DNA from: an uncultured Clostridia bacterium
Lineage (GTDB): Bacteria; Bacillota; Clostridia; TANB77; CAG-508
Direction: 5' to 3'
Length of the DNA: 46,779 nucleotides
Assembly (NCBI GenBank): GCA_934141475.1
Contig: CAKPCG010000012.1
Span: 1 to 46,779, forward strand
Shown here: in pieces, positions 31,499-39,054 of the stretch
Layout: each line of letters starts with the position of its first letter
Position numbering within the stretch: position 1 is the stretch's first letter
Translations under genes and position numbers: made by a program
Notes under the pieces: generated by a model
What the model saw: only the letters and a program-made list of their open reading frames with translations
Database searches by the model: none
What the model was told of the DNA's origin: nothing

Positions 31499-32374
31499 CT
31501 ATGAATTTTCTATAAAAGGTTCAACATGTACAATAGTTTTGTAAACATTATCTAATTTACTTACACTTTTTTCTATGCTATCTGCAAGTGAATGACTATT
31601 AAAAGTAGACATTTTTCCATCAACTGAAATTACTATAAAAATAATATACTTATATCCAACAGGAGTCGATGTAACACTAGTAACCTTTTTTACATCTTTA
31701 TAAGAATTTACAATATCTAAAATTAAATCTTTGGTTTTAACATCAACAGAAATGTCCATTAAAACATTGTAACTTTCAATAAAAAATTTAAAGCCAGTAA
31801 AGCCAATCCATATTGATATTCCAATACCAGTTAAACTATCAAACCAATATATATTTTTCAATGTAAGCAAAACTGAAATTAAAGTAAAAGTTGTAACAAT
31901 ACAGTCATTTCTATGGTCATTCATATTAGCATTTAAAAGAATATTATCATATTTTTTTGCAACTTTTCTAGTATATAAAAATAAAAAAAGCTTAACAATA
32001 ATTGTAATAATACAAGTAACAACAAGAAGCCAAGAAAAAACTAAATTACTTCCAAATATAAGAGTTGAAATAGAATCATAAAAAAGCTTAAAGCTGACAA
32101 CAATCATAGAAATTCCAATAAACATTGAAAATATATATTCTGCTTTTCCGTGTCCAAAATTGTGGTCATTATCTTTAGGTACACTAGATATTTTATTTCC
32201 TATAAAAGTCATAAAAGAGGCAAAAATATCACCAGCACTGTTAATACTATCTGCAATCATTGCTTGACTTTTAGTTGAAAAACCAATAAATCCCTTTATA
32301 ATCAATAAAAAAATATTACCAATTATTCCTAAAATTCCTACCCTTTTTGTTTGAATAAAACGATTATCATCCAT
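31499..32374 (-). CDS. Cation diffusion facilitator (CDF) family efflux transporter
   Basis: 291 residues from ATG 32374 (SD AAGGGAG 11 bases upstream; a TTG at 32383 lies too close to it). Six membrane segments are predicted. Metal-site patterns are SQAMIADSINSAGDIFASF in segment 2, with AD and D as in HxxxD/DxxxD sites, and LNANMNDHRNDCIVTTFTLISVLL in segment 5. The phrase NFGHGKAEYIFS is a family mark. The C-terminal cytosolic domain (about 205-291) ends with IHVEPF. CDF proteins export Zn, Fe, Mn or Cd in exchange for protons; the metal is not predictable here. The gene stands alone, convergent with clpC and divergent from the gene at 32601. Confidence 0.93.
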   Translation of the reverse strand: MDDNRFIQTKRVGILGIIGNIFLLIIKGFIGFSTKSQAMIADSINSAGDIFASFMTFIGNKISSVPKDNDHNFGHGKAEYIFSMFIGISMIVVSFKLFYDSISTLIFGSNLVFSWLLVVTCIITIIVKLFLFLYTRKVAKKYDNILLNANMNDHRNDCIVTTFTLISVLLTLKNIYWFDSLTGIGISIWIGFTGFKFFIESYNVLMDISVDVKTKDLILDIVNSYKDVKKVTSVTSTPVGYKYIIFIVISVDGKMSTFNSHSLADSIEKSVSKLDNVYKTIVHVEPFIENS

Positions 32375-32459
32375 AATATACAAATCTCCCTTAATAAATT
32401 TCTAAAAGCAAAAGACATTATACCATAATACATAAAAAAAGTTAATAAAAAAGTAAAAA

Positions 32460-32564
32460 TTACAAAATATTTGTGACCATTATGTGAAAAATTACAAAAA
32501 TATTACCGCTATATTACAAAAATATTACAAAAGGGTTGCAATTGAATTACAAAAGTGGTATAAT
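32460..32564 (+). promoter_or_regulatory. Phased TTACAAAA array with sigma-A promoter
   Basis: TTACAAAA starts at 32460, 32492, 32514, 32525 and 32547, giving spacings of 32, 22, 11 and 22, near multiples of one helical turn. Two units are exact 16-bp copies ATTACAAAAATATTAC (32491-32506, 32513-32528). The last unit lies between TTGCAA (32536-32541) and TATAAT (32559-32564; spacer 17) of the promoter for the gene at 32601. This fits a cooperative operator array. Confidence 0.65.
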
Positions 32565-32600
32565 AGATATGTACAAAGGATATTATGTGAGGTGATTAGG

Positions 32601-32936
32601 ATGAAAGGAATCGGAATTTTAATATATGTTTTAATATTTATAATATTTGCATTAATAGCATATGCGGTATTACAAATTAAAATGTTTGGAATGAATGTAA
32701 AAGATTTTTGGAGCTTTATAGAAGCAAACCAAACTTTAGATAGATTATATGAATTTTCAAAAAAATACGAAAAACTAAGTATACAAGAACAAATAATATA
32801 TTTAAAAGAAGCAGAAGAAATATTTAACGCATTTGACAAAGTGCCTAACGCATTATGGGAAGACGAATATGAAAAATATAAAACAGTACTTGAAAAGTAC
32901 AAAGACATCAAAATGCTAAGATGGGCAAATAATTAA
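32601..32936 (+). CDS. Small membrane-anchored hypothetical protein
   Basis: 111 residues from ATG 32601, the first ATG after the promoter, with GAGGTG upstream; longer frames reaching to 32484 would start before the promoter. One N-terminal membrane segment (about 5-27, ILIYVLIFIIFALIAYAVLQIK) is followed by a soluble helical domain (about 30-111) with VKDFWSFIEANQTLDRLYEF and LKEAEEIFNAFDKVPNALWEDEYEKY. No family is recognised. It is a single gene with its own promoter array and terminator. Confidence 0.75.
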   Translation: MKGIGILIYVLIFIIFALIAYAVLQIKMFGMNVKDFWSFIEANQTLDRLYEFSKKYEKLSIQEQIIYLKEAEEIFNAFDKVPNALWEDEYEKYKTVLEKYKDIKMLRWANN

Positions 32937-32972
32937 ATTAGTTTAACATAATAATTCCCAAAATATATAGAT

Positions 32973-33009
32973 AATAGCTAGGTTTTAAACTTAGCTATTT
33001 TTATTTTTT
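32973..33009 (+). terminator. Intrinsic terminator
   Basis: AATAGCTAGG (32973-32982) pairs with CTTAGCTATT (32990-32999; one G-U), and TTT/AAA can extend the stem inward. A T-rich run to 33009 follows. Confidence 0.8.
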
Positions 33010-33078
33010 AGAAATAAATAAAAAAATCAAGCATATAAATAAAAAGAGGTGTTAAAAAAATAAAAGGAAGGAATAAAA

Positions 33079-33525
33079 ATGGCATATTCAGAAAGAGAGC
33101 TAATAGCGAGAATGATTCAATGTGAAGCAGGAGGAGAAGGTGATAACGGTATGAAGGCAGTGGCAACAGTTATAATTAATAGAGTAAATGTACCAAATGG
33201 AGAATATGCAAGAATATCTAACGGTGAAAGCATAAGAAACATTATTTTCCAGCAAGGGCAATTTGATTGTGCAAGAGAAAATATCTTAGGAAGATACAAT
33301 CCACAAAATATATACAATATGACACCAACAGATATACATTATCAAATAGCAGATTGGGCATTAGCAGGAAATAAATTAGCTGAAATTGGAGAATGTCTTT
33401 GGTATCTAAATCCATTTAAACCTACTTGCAATCCGGTATTTCCAAGTAATGGGTCAGGTTCATTTCATACAAGACTTGGAAATCATTGTTTTTATAGGCC
33501 AACATCTCAATATGATAAAACATAA
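33079..33525 (+). CDS. cwlJ: Spore cortex-lytic enzyme CwlJ
   Basis: 148 residues formed only by a Hydrolase_2 domain, without signal peptide or peptidoglycan-binding domain, as in CwlJ. Key blocks are ELIARMIQCEAGGEGDNGMKAVATVIINRV (catalytic Glu in CEAGGE) and GNHCFYRP at the end. CwlJ is a coat-located cortex hydrolase triggered by Ca-dipicolinate during germination. The next gene is gerQ, needed for CwlJ placement in B. subtilis; the two lie 16 bases apart. It differs from SleB at 27412 by the missing N-terminal part. AAAGGAAGG precedes ATG. Confidence 0.88.
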   Translation: MAYSERELIARMIQCEAGGEGDNGMKAVATVIINRVNVPNGEYARISNGESIRNIIFQQGQFDCARENILGRYNPQNIYNMTPTDIHYQIADWALAGNKLAEIGECLWYLNPFKPTCNPVFPSNGSGSFHTRLGNHCFYRPTSQYDKT

Positions 33526-33541
33526 ATAGAAAGGAGTTATT

Positions 33542-33919
33542 ATGGCTGAGCAAGAAACAGAACAAATACAAGAGAAAAGAGAGGAAAGAAATGTAAACAT
33601 AAATCAAAATACACCAGAAATTTTAACAAATACAATATATACACCAGCATTTTTAAGAGAACAAATTGGAAGACTTATGAGAGTAGAATTTTTAATTGGA
33701 ACAAATAACATGACAGACAGAATTGGAATCCTTGAAGATGTTGGAGCAAGTTATATTTTGCTTCGTTCATTTGAAAATGACAGTTTAGTTTATTGTGACA
33801 TATATTCAATAAAATTTATAACAATATCTACAACAGGGGTATATGGTACAATGAATAATTTTCAAAATATGAATAATGTAATGAACAATCAAATGATGAG
33901 AGGTCAAATGATGTATTAA
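33542..33919 (+). CDS. gerQ: Spore coat protein GerQ
   Basis: 125 residues. A charged, Gln/Glu-rich N terminus (about 1-35) leads into the conserved GerQ core (about 36-100): NTIYTPAFLREQIGRLMRVEFLIGTNNMTDRIGILEDVGASYILLRSFENDSLVYCDIYSIKFITI. The tail is rich in N, M and Q (NNFQNMNNVMNNQMMRGQMM). In B. subtilis GerQ is a cross-linked coat protein required for CwlJ attachment. The assignment rests on the core and on the position after cwlJ. AGGAG lies 8 bases before ATG. A hairpin follows. Confidence 0.8.
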   Translation: MAEQETEQIQEKREERNVNINQNTPEILTNTIYTPAFLREQIGRLMRVEFLIGTNNMTDRIGILEDVGASYILLRSFENDSLVYCDIYSIKFITISTTGVYGTMNNFQNMNNVMNNQMMRGQMMY

Positions 33920-33923
33920 TAAA

Positions 33924-33956
33924 AAGGTTCTTTTGAAAGCTAATCAAAAGAACCTT
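33924..33956 (+). terminator. Hairpin after gerQ
   Basis: AAGGTTCTTTTGA (33924-33936) pairs perfectly with TCAAAAGAACCTT (33944-33956), 13 bp, loop of 7. The downstream tract is AAAATATAATTT rather than a T run, so it may be a weak terminator or protect mRNA ends. Confidence 0.6.
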
Positions 33957-33965
33957 AAAATATAA

Positions 33966-33994
33966 TTTACATTTAAGACAAAAAATAGTATAAT
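33966..33994 (+). promoter_or_regulatory. Promoter of whiA-hemW
   Basis: TTTACA (33966-33971), 17-bp spacer, TATAAT (33989-33994), 30 bases before the whiA start. Confidence 0.65.
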
Positions 33995-34024
33995 TTAACC
34001 AAATTAAAACAAAGGAGACAAGCT

Positions 34025-34864
34025 ATGTCATTTTCAAAAGAAGTAAAAGAAGAACTAAGTAAATTAAATAATTTGGCAAACAAAAAAGAAATAGAAAGTG
34101 AATTTTATGGATATTTAATAAGTGATAATACAAACATAAACGAAAACAAAATAAGATATTCAACAGAAAATGAATATAATATAGATAGATTTGCAAAAGT
34201 TATAAGAAATGTCGGAATAGAAGATTTTAAAATAGATGTAAATGGAAAAATATATTTTATAGAATTTGATAAAAAAGAAAATATACTGAAAAAAATAGAA
34301 CAAGAACAAGAAATTTTGAAAAATAGAAATTTATTACAAGCATTTATAAGAGGAATTTTCATGGGAGCAGGTTCTATAAACAACCCAGAAAAAGAATATC
34401 ACTTAGAATTTAAAATAAAAAAAGAAGAACACATAAAAATAATTGATAAACTAGATAAAAATGATATAAAATTAAAATTTAGAGAAAATACCTTTTATAT
34501 AAAAGATGGAGAAGAAATATCAAAATTTTTAGCTTTTATTGGAGCTGTAAAATCTGTTATGAAATTTGAAGAAATTAGAGTAAAAAGACATATGAACAAT
34601 AAAGTAAATAGACTTGTTAATTGTGAAAATGCAAACTTGAATAAAGTACTAAATGCTTCAGTTGAACAAATAGAAGCAATAAAAAAACTAAAAGAAAAAA
34701 AGCAATTTGAAAAACTAGATGATAGCTTAAAAGAAATTGCAAATTTAAGACTTCAAAATCCAGATATATCACTAGTAGAATTAGGAAAAAAACTAAGTAA
34801 GCCAATTGGAAAATCTGGAGTTAATTATAGACTAAAAAAAATTATAGAATTATCAAAAGAGTAA
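34025..34864 (+). CDS. whiA: WhiA family DNA-binding protein
   Basis: 279 residues, slightly short (usual about 300-320). The N-terminal part begins SFSKEVKEELSKL. A LAGLIDADG-like domain contains LLQAFIRGIFMGAGSINNPEKEYHLEF, and the C-terminal helix-turn-helix (about 190-279) has NRLVNCENANLNKVLNASVEQIEAI and VELGKKLSKPIGKSGVNYRLKKI. WhiA controls sporulation septation in actinomycetes and cell division in Firmicutes. In B. subtilis it lies with rapZ and yvcK; here it is followed by hemW and lies about 10 kb from the yvcK-like gene. AAAGGAG precedes ATG. Confidence 0.9.
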   Translation: MSFSKEVKEELSKLNNLANKKEIESEFYGYLISDNTNINENKIRYSTENEYNIDRFAKVIRNVGIEDFKIDVNGKIYFIEFDKKENILKKIEQEQEILKNRNLLQAFIRGIFMGAGSINNPEKEYHLEFKIKKEEHIKIIDKLDKNDIKLKFRENTFYIKDGEEISKFLAFIGAVKSVMKFEEIRVKRHMNNKVNRLVNCENANLNKVLNASVEQIEAIKKLKEKKQFEKLDDSLKEIANLRLQNPDISLVELGKKLSKPIGKSGVNYRLKKIIELSKE

Positions 34865-34898
34865 AAAATATTTAAAAGGGGGAAAACATATAAAAAAA

Positions 34899-36041
34899 AT
34901 GAAGGAAATAGGGCTTTACATACATATTCCGTTTTGCGTACAAAAATGTTATTATTGCGATTTTGTTTCTTTTACAAATAAAGATTGTATAATACCAAAA
35001 TATGTACAAGCAGTAAAAAATGAAATATTAAACTTTATTCAAAAAAACAAAGATATAAAAATAAGTACAATGTATATTGGAGGAGGGACACCATCTTATA
35101 TTGCATCTAAATACATAAAAGAAATAATGGATTTATTAAATGAGCAAAAAATACTAGAAAATACAAAAGAAATAACAATAGAAGTAAATCCTAAAACAGC
35201 TAATATAGAAAAATTAGAAGAATATAAAAAAATGGGAATAAATAGATTAAGTATTGGACTTCAAAGTACAGAAAATAGGCTATTAGAGCAAATTGGAAGA
35301 ATACACAATTACCAAGATTTTTTAGATACATATAATATGGCAAAAAAAGTAGGATTTAAAAACATAAATGTAGATTTAATGATAGGACTTCCAAATCAAA
35401 ATTTAAAAGATGTAAAAAAATCTGTAGAAGAATTAATAAAATTAAATCCTCAGCATATTTCTGTTTATTCATTAATAGTAGAAGAAAATACACCTATTTA
35501 TAAAATTCTTGAAACAGGAAAAATAAAATTGCCAGATGAAGAATTGGAAAGAAATATGTATTGGTATGTAAAAAACAAGCTAGAATTAAATGGATTTAAA
35601 CATTACGAAATATCGAATTTTGCAAAAGAAGGTTATGAATCTAAACATAATATGGACTGCTGGAGTCAAAAAGAATATATTGGTTTTGGCGTAGCAGCAT
35701 ATTCATATATAGATAATGTAAGATTTGGAAATATAGATAATATAGAAAAATTCATAGAAAATTGTTTAAATAATAAATTTGATGAAAATAAAATAATTGA
35801 AGAAATTGAGGATAACATATTAAATAAAGAAAAAGAATATATGCTTATAGGACTAAGAAAAATAGATGGAATATCAATACAAGAATTTAAAAATAAATTT
35901 GGAGAAAATCCAATTTTTGTATTTAAAAATGAACTAAATAAATTAGTAGAGGAAAAACTTATAAAAATAGACTATGATAAAATATTTTTAAGCAACAAAG
36001 GACTAGATTTAGCAAATATAGTTTGGGAAGAATTTATTTAA
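34899..36041 (+). CDS. hemW: Heme chaperone HemW (radical SAM, coproporphyrinogen oxidase-like)
   Basis: 380 residues. The [4Fe-4S] site CVQKCYYC gives C13, C17 and C20, the CxxxCxxC radical SAM motif. The cysteine directly after the motif in true HemN is absent (here CDF), which is the HemW pattern. Further blocks are YIGGGTPSY, EVNPKT, GINRLSIGLQS, VDLMIGLPNQ and HYEISNFAKEGYESKHN. HemW binds heme and passes it to target proteins rather than making protoporphyrinogen. AAGGGGG lies about 16 bases upstream of ATG 34899, a rather long spacing. It is cotranscribed with whiA. A strong hairpin follows. Confidence 0.92.
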   Translation: MKEIGLYIHIPFCVQKCYYCDFVSFTNKDCIIPKYVQAVKNEILNFIQKNKDIKISTMYIGGGTPSYIASKYIKEIMDLLNEQKILENTKEITIEVNPKTANIEKLEEYKKMGINRLSIGLQSTENRLLEQIGRIHNYQDFLDTYNMAKKVGFKNINVDLMIGLPNQNLKDVKKSVEELIKLNPQHISVYSLIVEENTPIYKILETGKIKLPDEELERNMYWYVKNKLELNGFKHYEISNFAKEGYESKHNMDCWSQKEYIGFGVAAYSYIDNVRFGNIDNIEKFIENCLNNKFDENKIIEEIEDNILNKEKEYMLIGLRKIDGISIQEFKNKFGENPIFVFKNELNKLVEEKLIKIDYDKIFLSNKGLDLANIVWEEFI

Positions 36042-36079
36042 AAACTTGCAGGTGAAAATTTGTAAGTTTTTATTTTTTT
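36041..36079 (+). terminator. Intrinsic terminator after hemW
   Basis: AAAACTTGCA (36041-36050) pairs with TGTAAGTTTT (36061-36070; one G-U), then a T-rich run to 36079. Confidence 0.8.
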
Positions 36080-36136
36080 ATTTATAAATTACATAAAAAA
36101 TAAAACATATAAGCTATAAAAATCAACTAATTTATA

Positions 36137-36165
36137 TTGAAAAAAATACAATAATATAGTAAAAT
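36137..36165 (+). promoter_or_regulatory. Promoter of rplI-dnaB-tilS
   Basis: TTGAAA (36137-36142), 17-bp spacer, TAAAAT (36160-36165). It leaves a very short leader of about 20 bases containing GAGGAGG. Confidence 0.75.
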
Positions 36166-36192
36166 AGGGTGGAAAACGAGGAGGTAAACAAA

Positions 36193-36639
36193 ATGAAGGT
36201 AATATTAAAGGAAAATATAAAATCAATAGGAAAAAAAGACGAAATAATAAATGTATCAGATGGATATGCAAGAAATTACTTATTTGTAAAAAATTTAGCA
36301 GTAGAAGCAACAAATGCAAATCTTGCAAAATTAAAATCAAAAAAAGAATCTGAACAATATAAAAAAGATGTAGAAAAAGAAGAGGCTAAAAAGCAAGCAG
36401 ATAAAATGTCAAAAATAAGATTAAAATTTAAAGTAAAAGCAGGAGAAAACGGAAAAGTATTTGGAGGAGTTTCAAGCAAAGAAATAGCTGAAAAACTAGA
36501 AAAAGAATATAGTATAAAAGTAGACAAGAAAAAAATAGAATTAAAAGAAGCAATAAAACTACTTGGAACAACAAATGTCCAAATAAAACTTTATGAAGGT
36601 GTTATAGGAACTGTAAAAGTAGATGTATTAGGAGAGTAA
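36193..36639 (+). CDS. rplI: 50S ribosomal protein L9
   Basis: 148 residues from ATG 36193, with GAGGAGG upstream; an in-frame start at 36169 lies at the predicted transcription start and is rejected. The N-terminal domain MKVILKENIKSIGKKDEIINVSDGYARNYLFVKNLAVEAT is the L9 signature and binds 23S rRNA. A long Lys-rich connecting helix (about 40-75) joins the C-terminal domain (from KFKVKAGENGKVFGGVSSKEIAEKL). The order rplI-dnaB is widely conserved in Firmicutes. Confidence 0.96.
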   Translation: MKVILKENIKSIGKKDEIINVSDGYARNYLFVKNLAVEATNANLAKLKSKKESEQYKKDVEKEEAKKQADKMSKIRLKFKVKAGENGKVFGGVSSKEIAEKLEKEYSIKVDKKKIELKEAIKLLGTTNVQIKLYEGVIGTVKVDVLGE

Positions 36640-36642
36640 AAA

Positions 36643-37980
36643 ATGGAGCTAGGAAAAATACCACCACATGATATAGAAGCAGAGCAAGCAGTAATAGGAA
36701 GTATGCTAACAGATAGTGAAGCTGTAATGGCAGCAGTAGAAAAATTAAAGCCAGAAAGCTTTTATAGAGAAGACAATAAATTAATATTTGAGGCAATTAT
36801 AAATTTATATAATAGATCAGAACCTGTTGACTTAATAACATTAAAAGACGAATTATCATCAATGGGAAATTTTGAAAAAGTTGGTGGGTATGAATATTTA
36901 GCAATATTGCCAGATAAAGTGCCAACAACAGCCAATGTTCAAAAATATATAGAAATAGTAGATGAAAAAGCAACTTTAAGAAATCTGATAAAAACAGCAA
37001 ATGAAATAATAGATTTAGGTTACAACCAAACAGAAGATGTAGAAGACATAATGGCAGGTGCTGAAAAGAAAATATTTGATATAATACAAAATAAAAATCA
37101 AAAAAGTTATACACCAATAAAAGATGTATTAATAGAAAGTTTTACAAAACTAGAAGAATTATATAATCAAAAATCAAAAATTACAGGAGTACCAACAGGA
37201 TTTGTAGATTTAGATGATAAAACAGCAGGACTTCATGGATCAGATTTAATCTTAATTGCAGCACGTCCCGCAATGGGAAAAACAGCATTTGCTTTAAATA
37301 TAGCAGCAAATGCGGCAATAAGATCAAATACACCTGTTGCAATATTCAATCTCGAAATGTCAAAAGACCAATTAGTAAACAGAATTTTATGTATAGAAGC
37401 AATGGTAGACAGCAACAAAATAATGACAGGTAAACTAGAAGAAGATGACTGGGGAAAACTTGCAAGTGTTGTAGGACCAATTTCAGATTCTGGAATATAT
37501 ATAGATGACACCCCAGGAATTTCAATAATGGAAATAAGAACAAAATGCAGAAAACTAAAAATGGAAAAAAATATAGGTTTAATTATAATAGACTATATTC
37601 AATTAATACAAGGAAGTAATAATAGAAAAAATGGAAGCCGTGAGCAAGAAATAGCAGAAATTAGTAGATCACTTAAAATACTTGCAAAAGAATTAAATGT
37701 GCCAGTAATTGCACTATCACAGCTATCAAGAGCAGTTGAACAAAGACCAGATCATAGACCAATGCTGTCAGACCTTCGTGAATCAGGATCAATAGAACAA
37801 GATGCCGATATTGTAATGTTTTTATATAGAGATGATTATTACAATCCAGATAGTGAAGAAAAAGACATATCAGAAGTAATAATTGCAAAACACAGAGCTG
37901 GTTCAACAGGGACAGTAAAACTACTATGGATGGGAAATTATACAAAATTTGTAAATCTTGCAAGAGGATATGATGATTAG
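36643..37980 (+). CDS. dnaB: Replicative DNA helicase DnaB
   Basis: 445 residues, normal; called DnaC in B. subtilis. The N-terminal domain (about 1-150) starts IPPHDIEAEQAVIGSML. The RecA-like motor (about 170-445) has Walker A ARPAMGKT (207-214), Walker B LIIIDYIQLIQG, the SRSLKILAKELNVPVIALSQLSR block and the arginine finger region RESGSIEQDADIVMFLYRDDYY. It forms the hexameric fork helicase. It starts three bases after rplI, so the two are tightly coupled, and overlaps tilS. No intein or insertion is seen. Confidence 0.97.
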   Translation: MELGKIPPHDIEAEQAVIGSMLTDSEAVMAAVEKLKPESFYREDNKLIFEAIINLYNRSEPVDLITLKDELSSMGNFEKVGGYEYLAILPDKVPTTANVQKYIEIVDEKATLRNLIKTANEIIDLGYNQTEDVEDIMAGAEKKIFDIIQNKNQKSYTPIKDVLIESFTKLEELYNQKSKITGVPTGFVDLDDKTAGLHGSDLILIAARPAMGKTAFALNIAANAAIRSNTPVAIFNLEMSKDQLVNRILCIEAMVDSNKIMTGKLEEDDWGKLASVVGPISDSGIYIDDTPGISIMEIRTKCRKLKMEKNIGLIIIDYIQLIQGSNNRKNGSREQEIAEISRSLKILAKELNVPVIALSQLSRAVEQRPDHRPMLSDLRESGSIEQDADIVMFLYRDDYYNPDSEEKDISEVIIAKHRAGSTGTVKLLWMGNYTKFVNLARGYDD

Positions 37981-38968
37981 TATGTTAGAAAAAGAAGTAC
38001 AAAATACAATAAAAAAATATAATTTAATAAATAAAGATGACAAAATAATATGTGGAGTTTCAGGAGGACCTGATTCAATATGTATGTTAAATATTTTAAA
38101 AAATCTAAAAGAAAAAATAGGGTTTGAAATAATAGTTTGCCATGTAAATCATTTAATAAGAGAAGAAGCTATATCAGATGAGCAATATGTAGAAAATTAT
38201 TGCATACAAAATAATATTAAATATTATATAAAAAGAATAGATGTGAAAAATTATGCCAATGATAACAAACAAGGAACAGAAGAGGCAGGAAGAAATGTAA
38301 GGTATGAGTTTTTTGACGAAATATTAAAAAAAGAAAATGCAAATAAAATAGCAATTGCACATAATAAAAATGACAAAATAGAAACGATAATAATGAATAT
38401 GCTTAGAGGCTCAGGAGTTTTAGGCTTAAAAGGAATAGAGCCTAAAAGGGAAAATAAATATATTAGGCCATTAATAGAAACATCAAGAGACAAAATAGAA
38501 AAATACTGCGAAGAAAATAATTTAAACCCGAGAATAGATAAAACAAATTTTATAAATGATTGTACAAGAAACAAAATAAGAAATATTGTAATACCATACA
38601 TAAAACAAGAATTTAACCCAAATATTATAGAAACAATAAATAGACTATCAAATCTTATAGAAGAAGAAGATAAATATTTGGAGAGAAAAACAATCGAAGC
38701 CTTTGAAAAAATAAAAATAGAAGAAAAAACAAAACAGATAGTATTAAATTTAAAAGATTTTAATAGTCAAGATTTAATTATAAGGCAAAGAATAATTTTA
38801 TATACTATAAATAAAACAATAGGAAACATACAAAATATAGAAAAGGTAAACATAGAAGATATAATAAAACTTTGCGAAAAAAATGTAGGTAACAAATATC
38901 TAATGCCAAACAAACATATAAAAATTTTAGTAAATAAAAATAAAATTTATTTTGAGAGTAAACAATAG
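37973..38968 (+). CDS. tilS: tRNA(Ile)-lysidine synthase TilS
   Basis: 331 residues from ATG 37973 (ATG 37970 and 37982 are alternatives; AAGAGG at 37962 favours 37973). It adds lysine to C34 of the CAU-anticodon isoleucine tRNA so that AUA codons are read, which matters in this ATA-rich genome. The PP-loop ATP site is SGGPDS (30-35). Other blocks are CHVNHLIREEAISDEQYVENYC, GRNVRYEFFDEIL, AIAHNKNDKIETIIMNMLRGSG and RPLIETSRDKIEKYC. It is shorter than many family members, whose C-terminal domains reach 430-460 residues. It overlaps the end of dnaB by 8 bases. Confidence 0.93.
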   Translation: MISMLEKEVQNTIKKYNLINKDDKIICGVSGGPDSICMLNILKNLKEKIGFEIIVCHVNHLIREEAISDEQYVENYCIQNNIKYYIKRIDVKNYANDNKQGTEEAGRNVRYEFFDEILKKENANKIAIAHNKNDKIETIIMNMLRGSGVLGLKGIEPKRENKYIRPLIETSRDKIEKYCEENNLNPRIDKTNFINDCTRNKIRNIVIPYIKQEFNPNIIETINRLSNLIEEEDKYLERKTIEAFEKIKIEEKTKQIVLNLKDFNSQDLIIRQRIILYTINKTIGNIQNIEKVNIEDIIKLCEKNVGNKYLMPNKHIKILVNKNKIYFESKQ

Positions 38969-39000
38969 AAAAATATTTGAAATATAAATAATAAAAACTA

Positions 39001-39029
39001 TTGCAAAATTAAATTTGTTATGTTATAGT
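39001..39029 (+). promoter_or_regulatory. Promoter of ftsH
   Basis: TTGCAA (39001-39006), 17-bp spacer, TATAGT (39024-39029), 26 bases before the start codon. Confidence 0.65.
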
Positions 39030-39054
39030 TCAAACAATAAGGAGGAATGGAATA

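Noticed and set aside
32484..32600. N-terminal extension of the small membrane protein
   Set aside because: It overlaps the promoter array; the TATAAT at 32559 lies inside it.
36169..36192. Upstream start for rplI
   Set aside because: It lies at the predicted transcription start, and the L9 signature begins at ATG 36193 after GAGGAGG.
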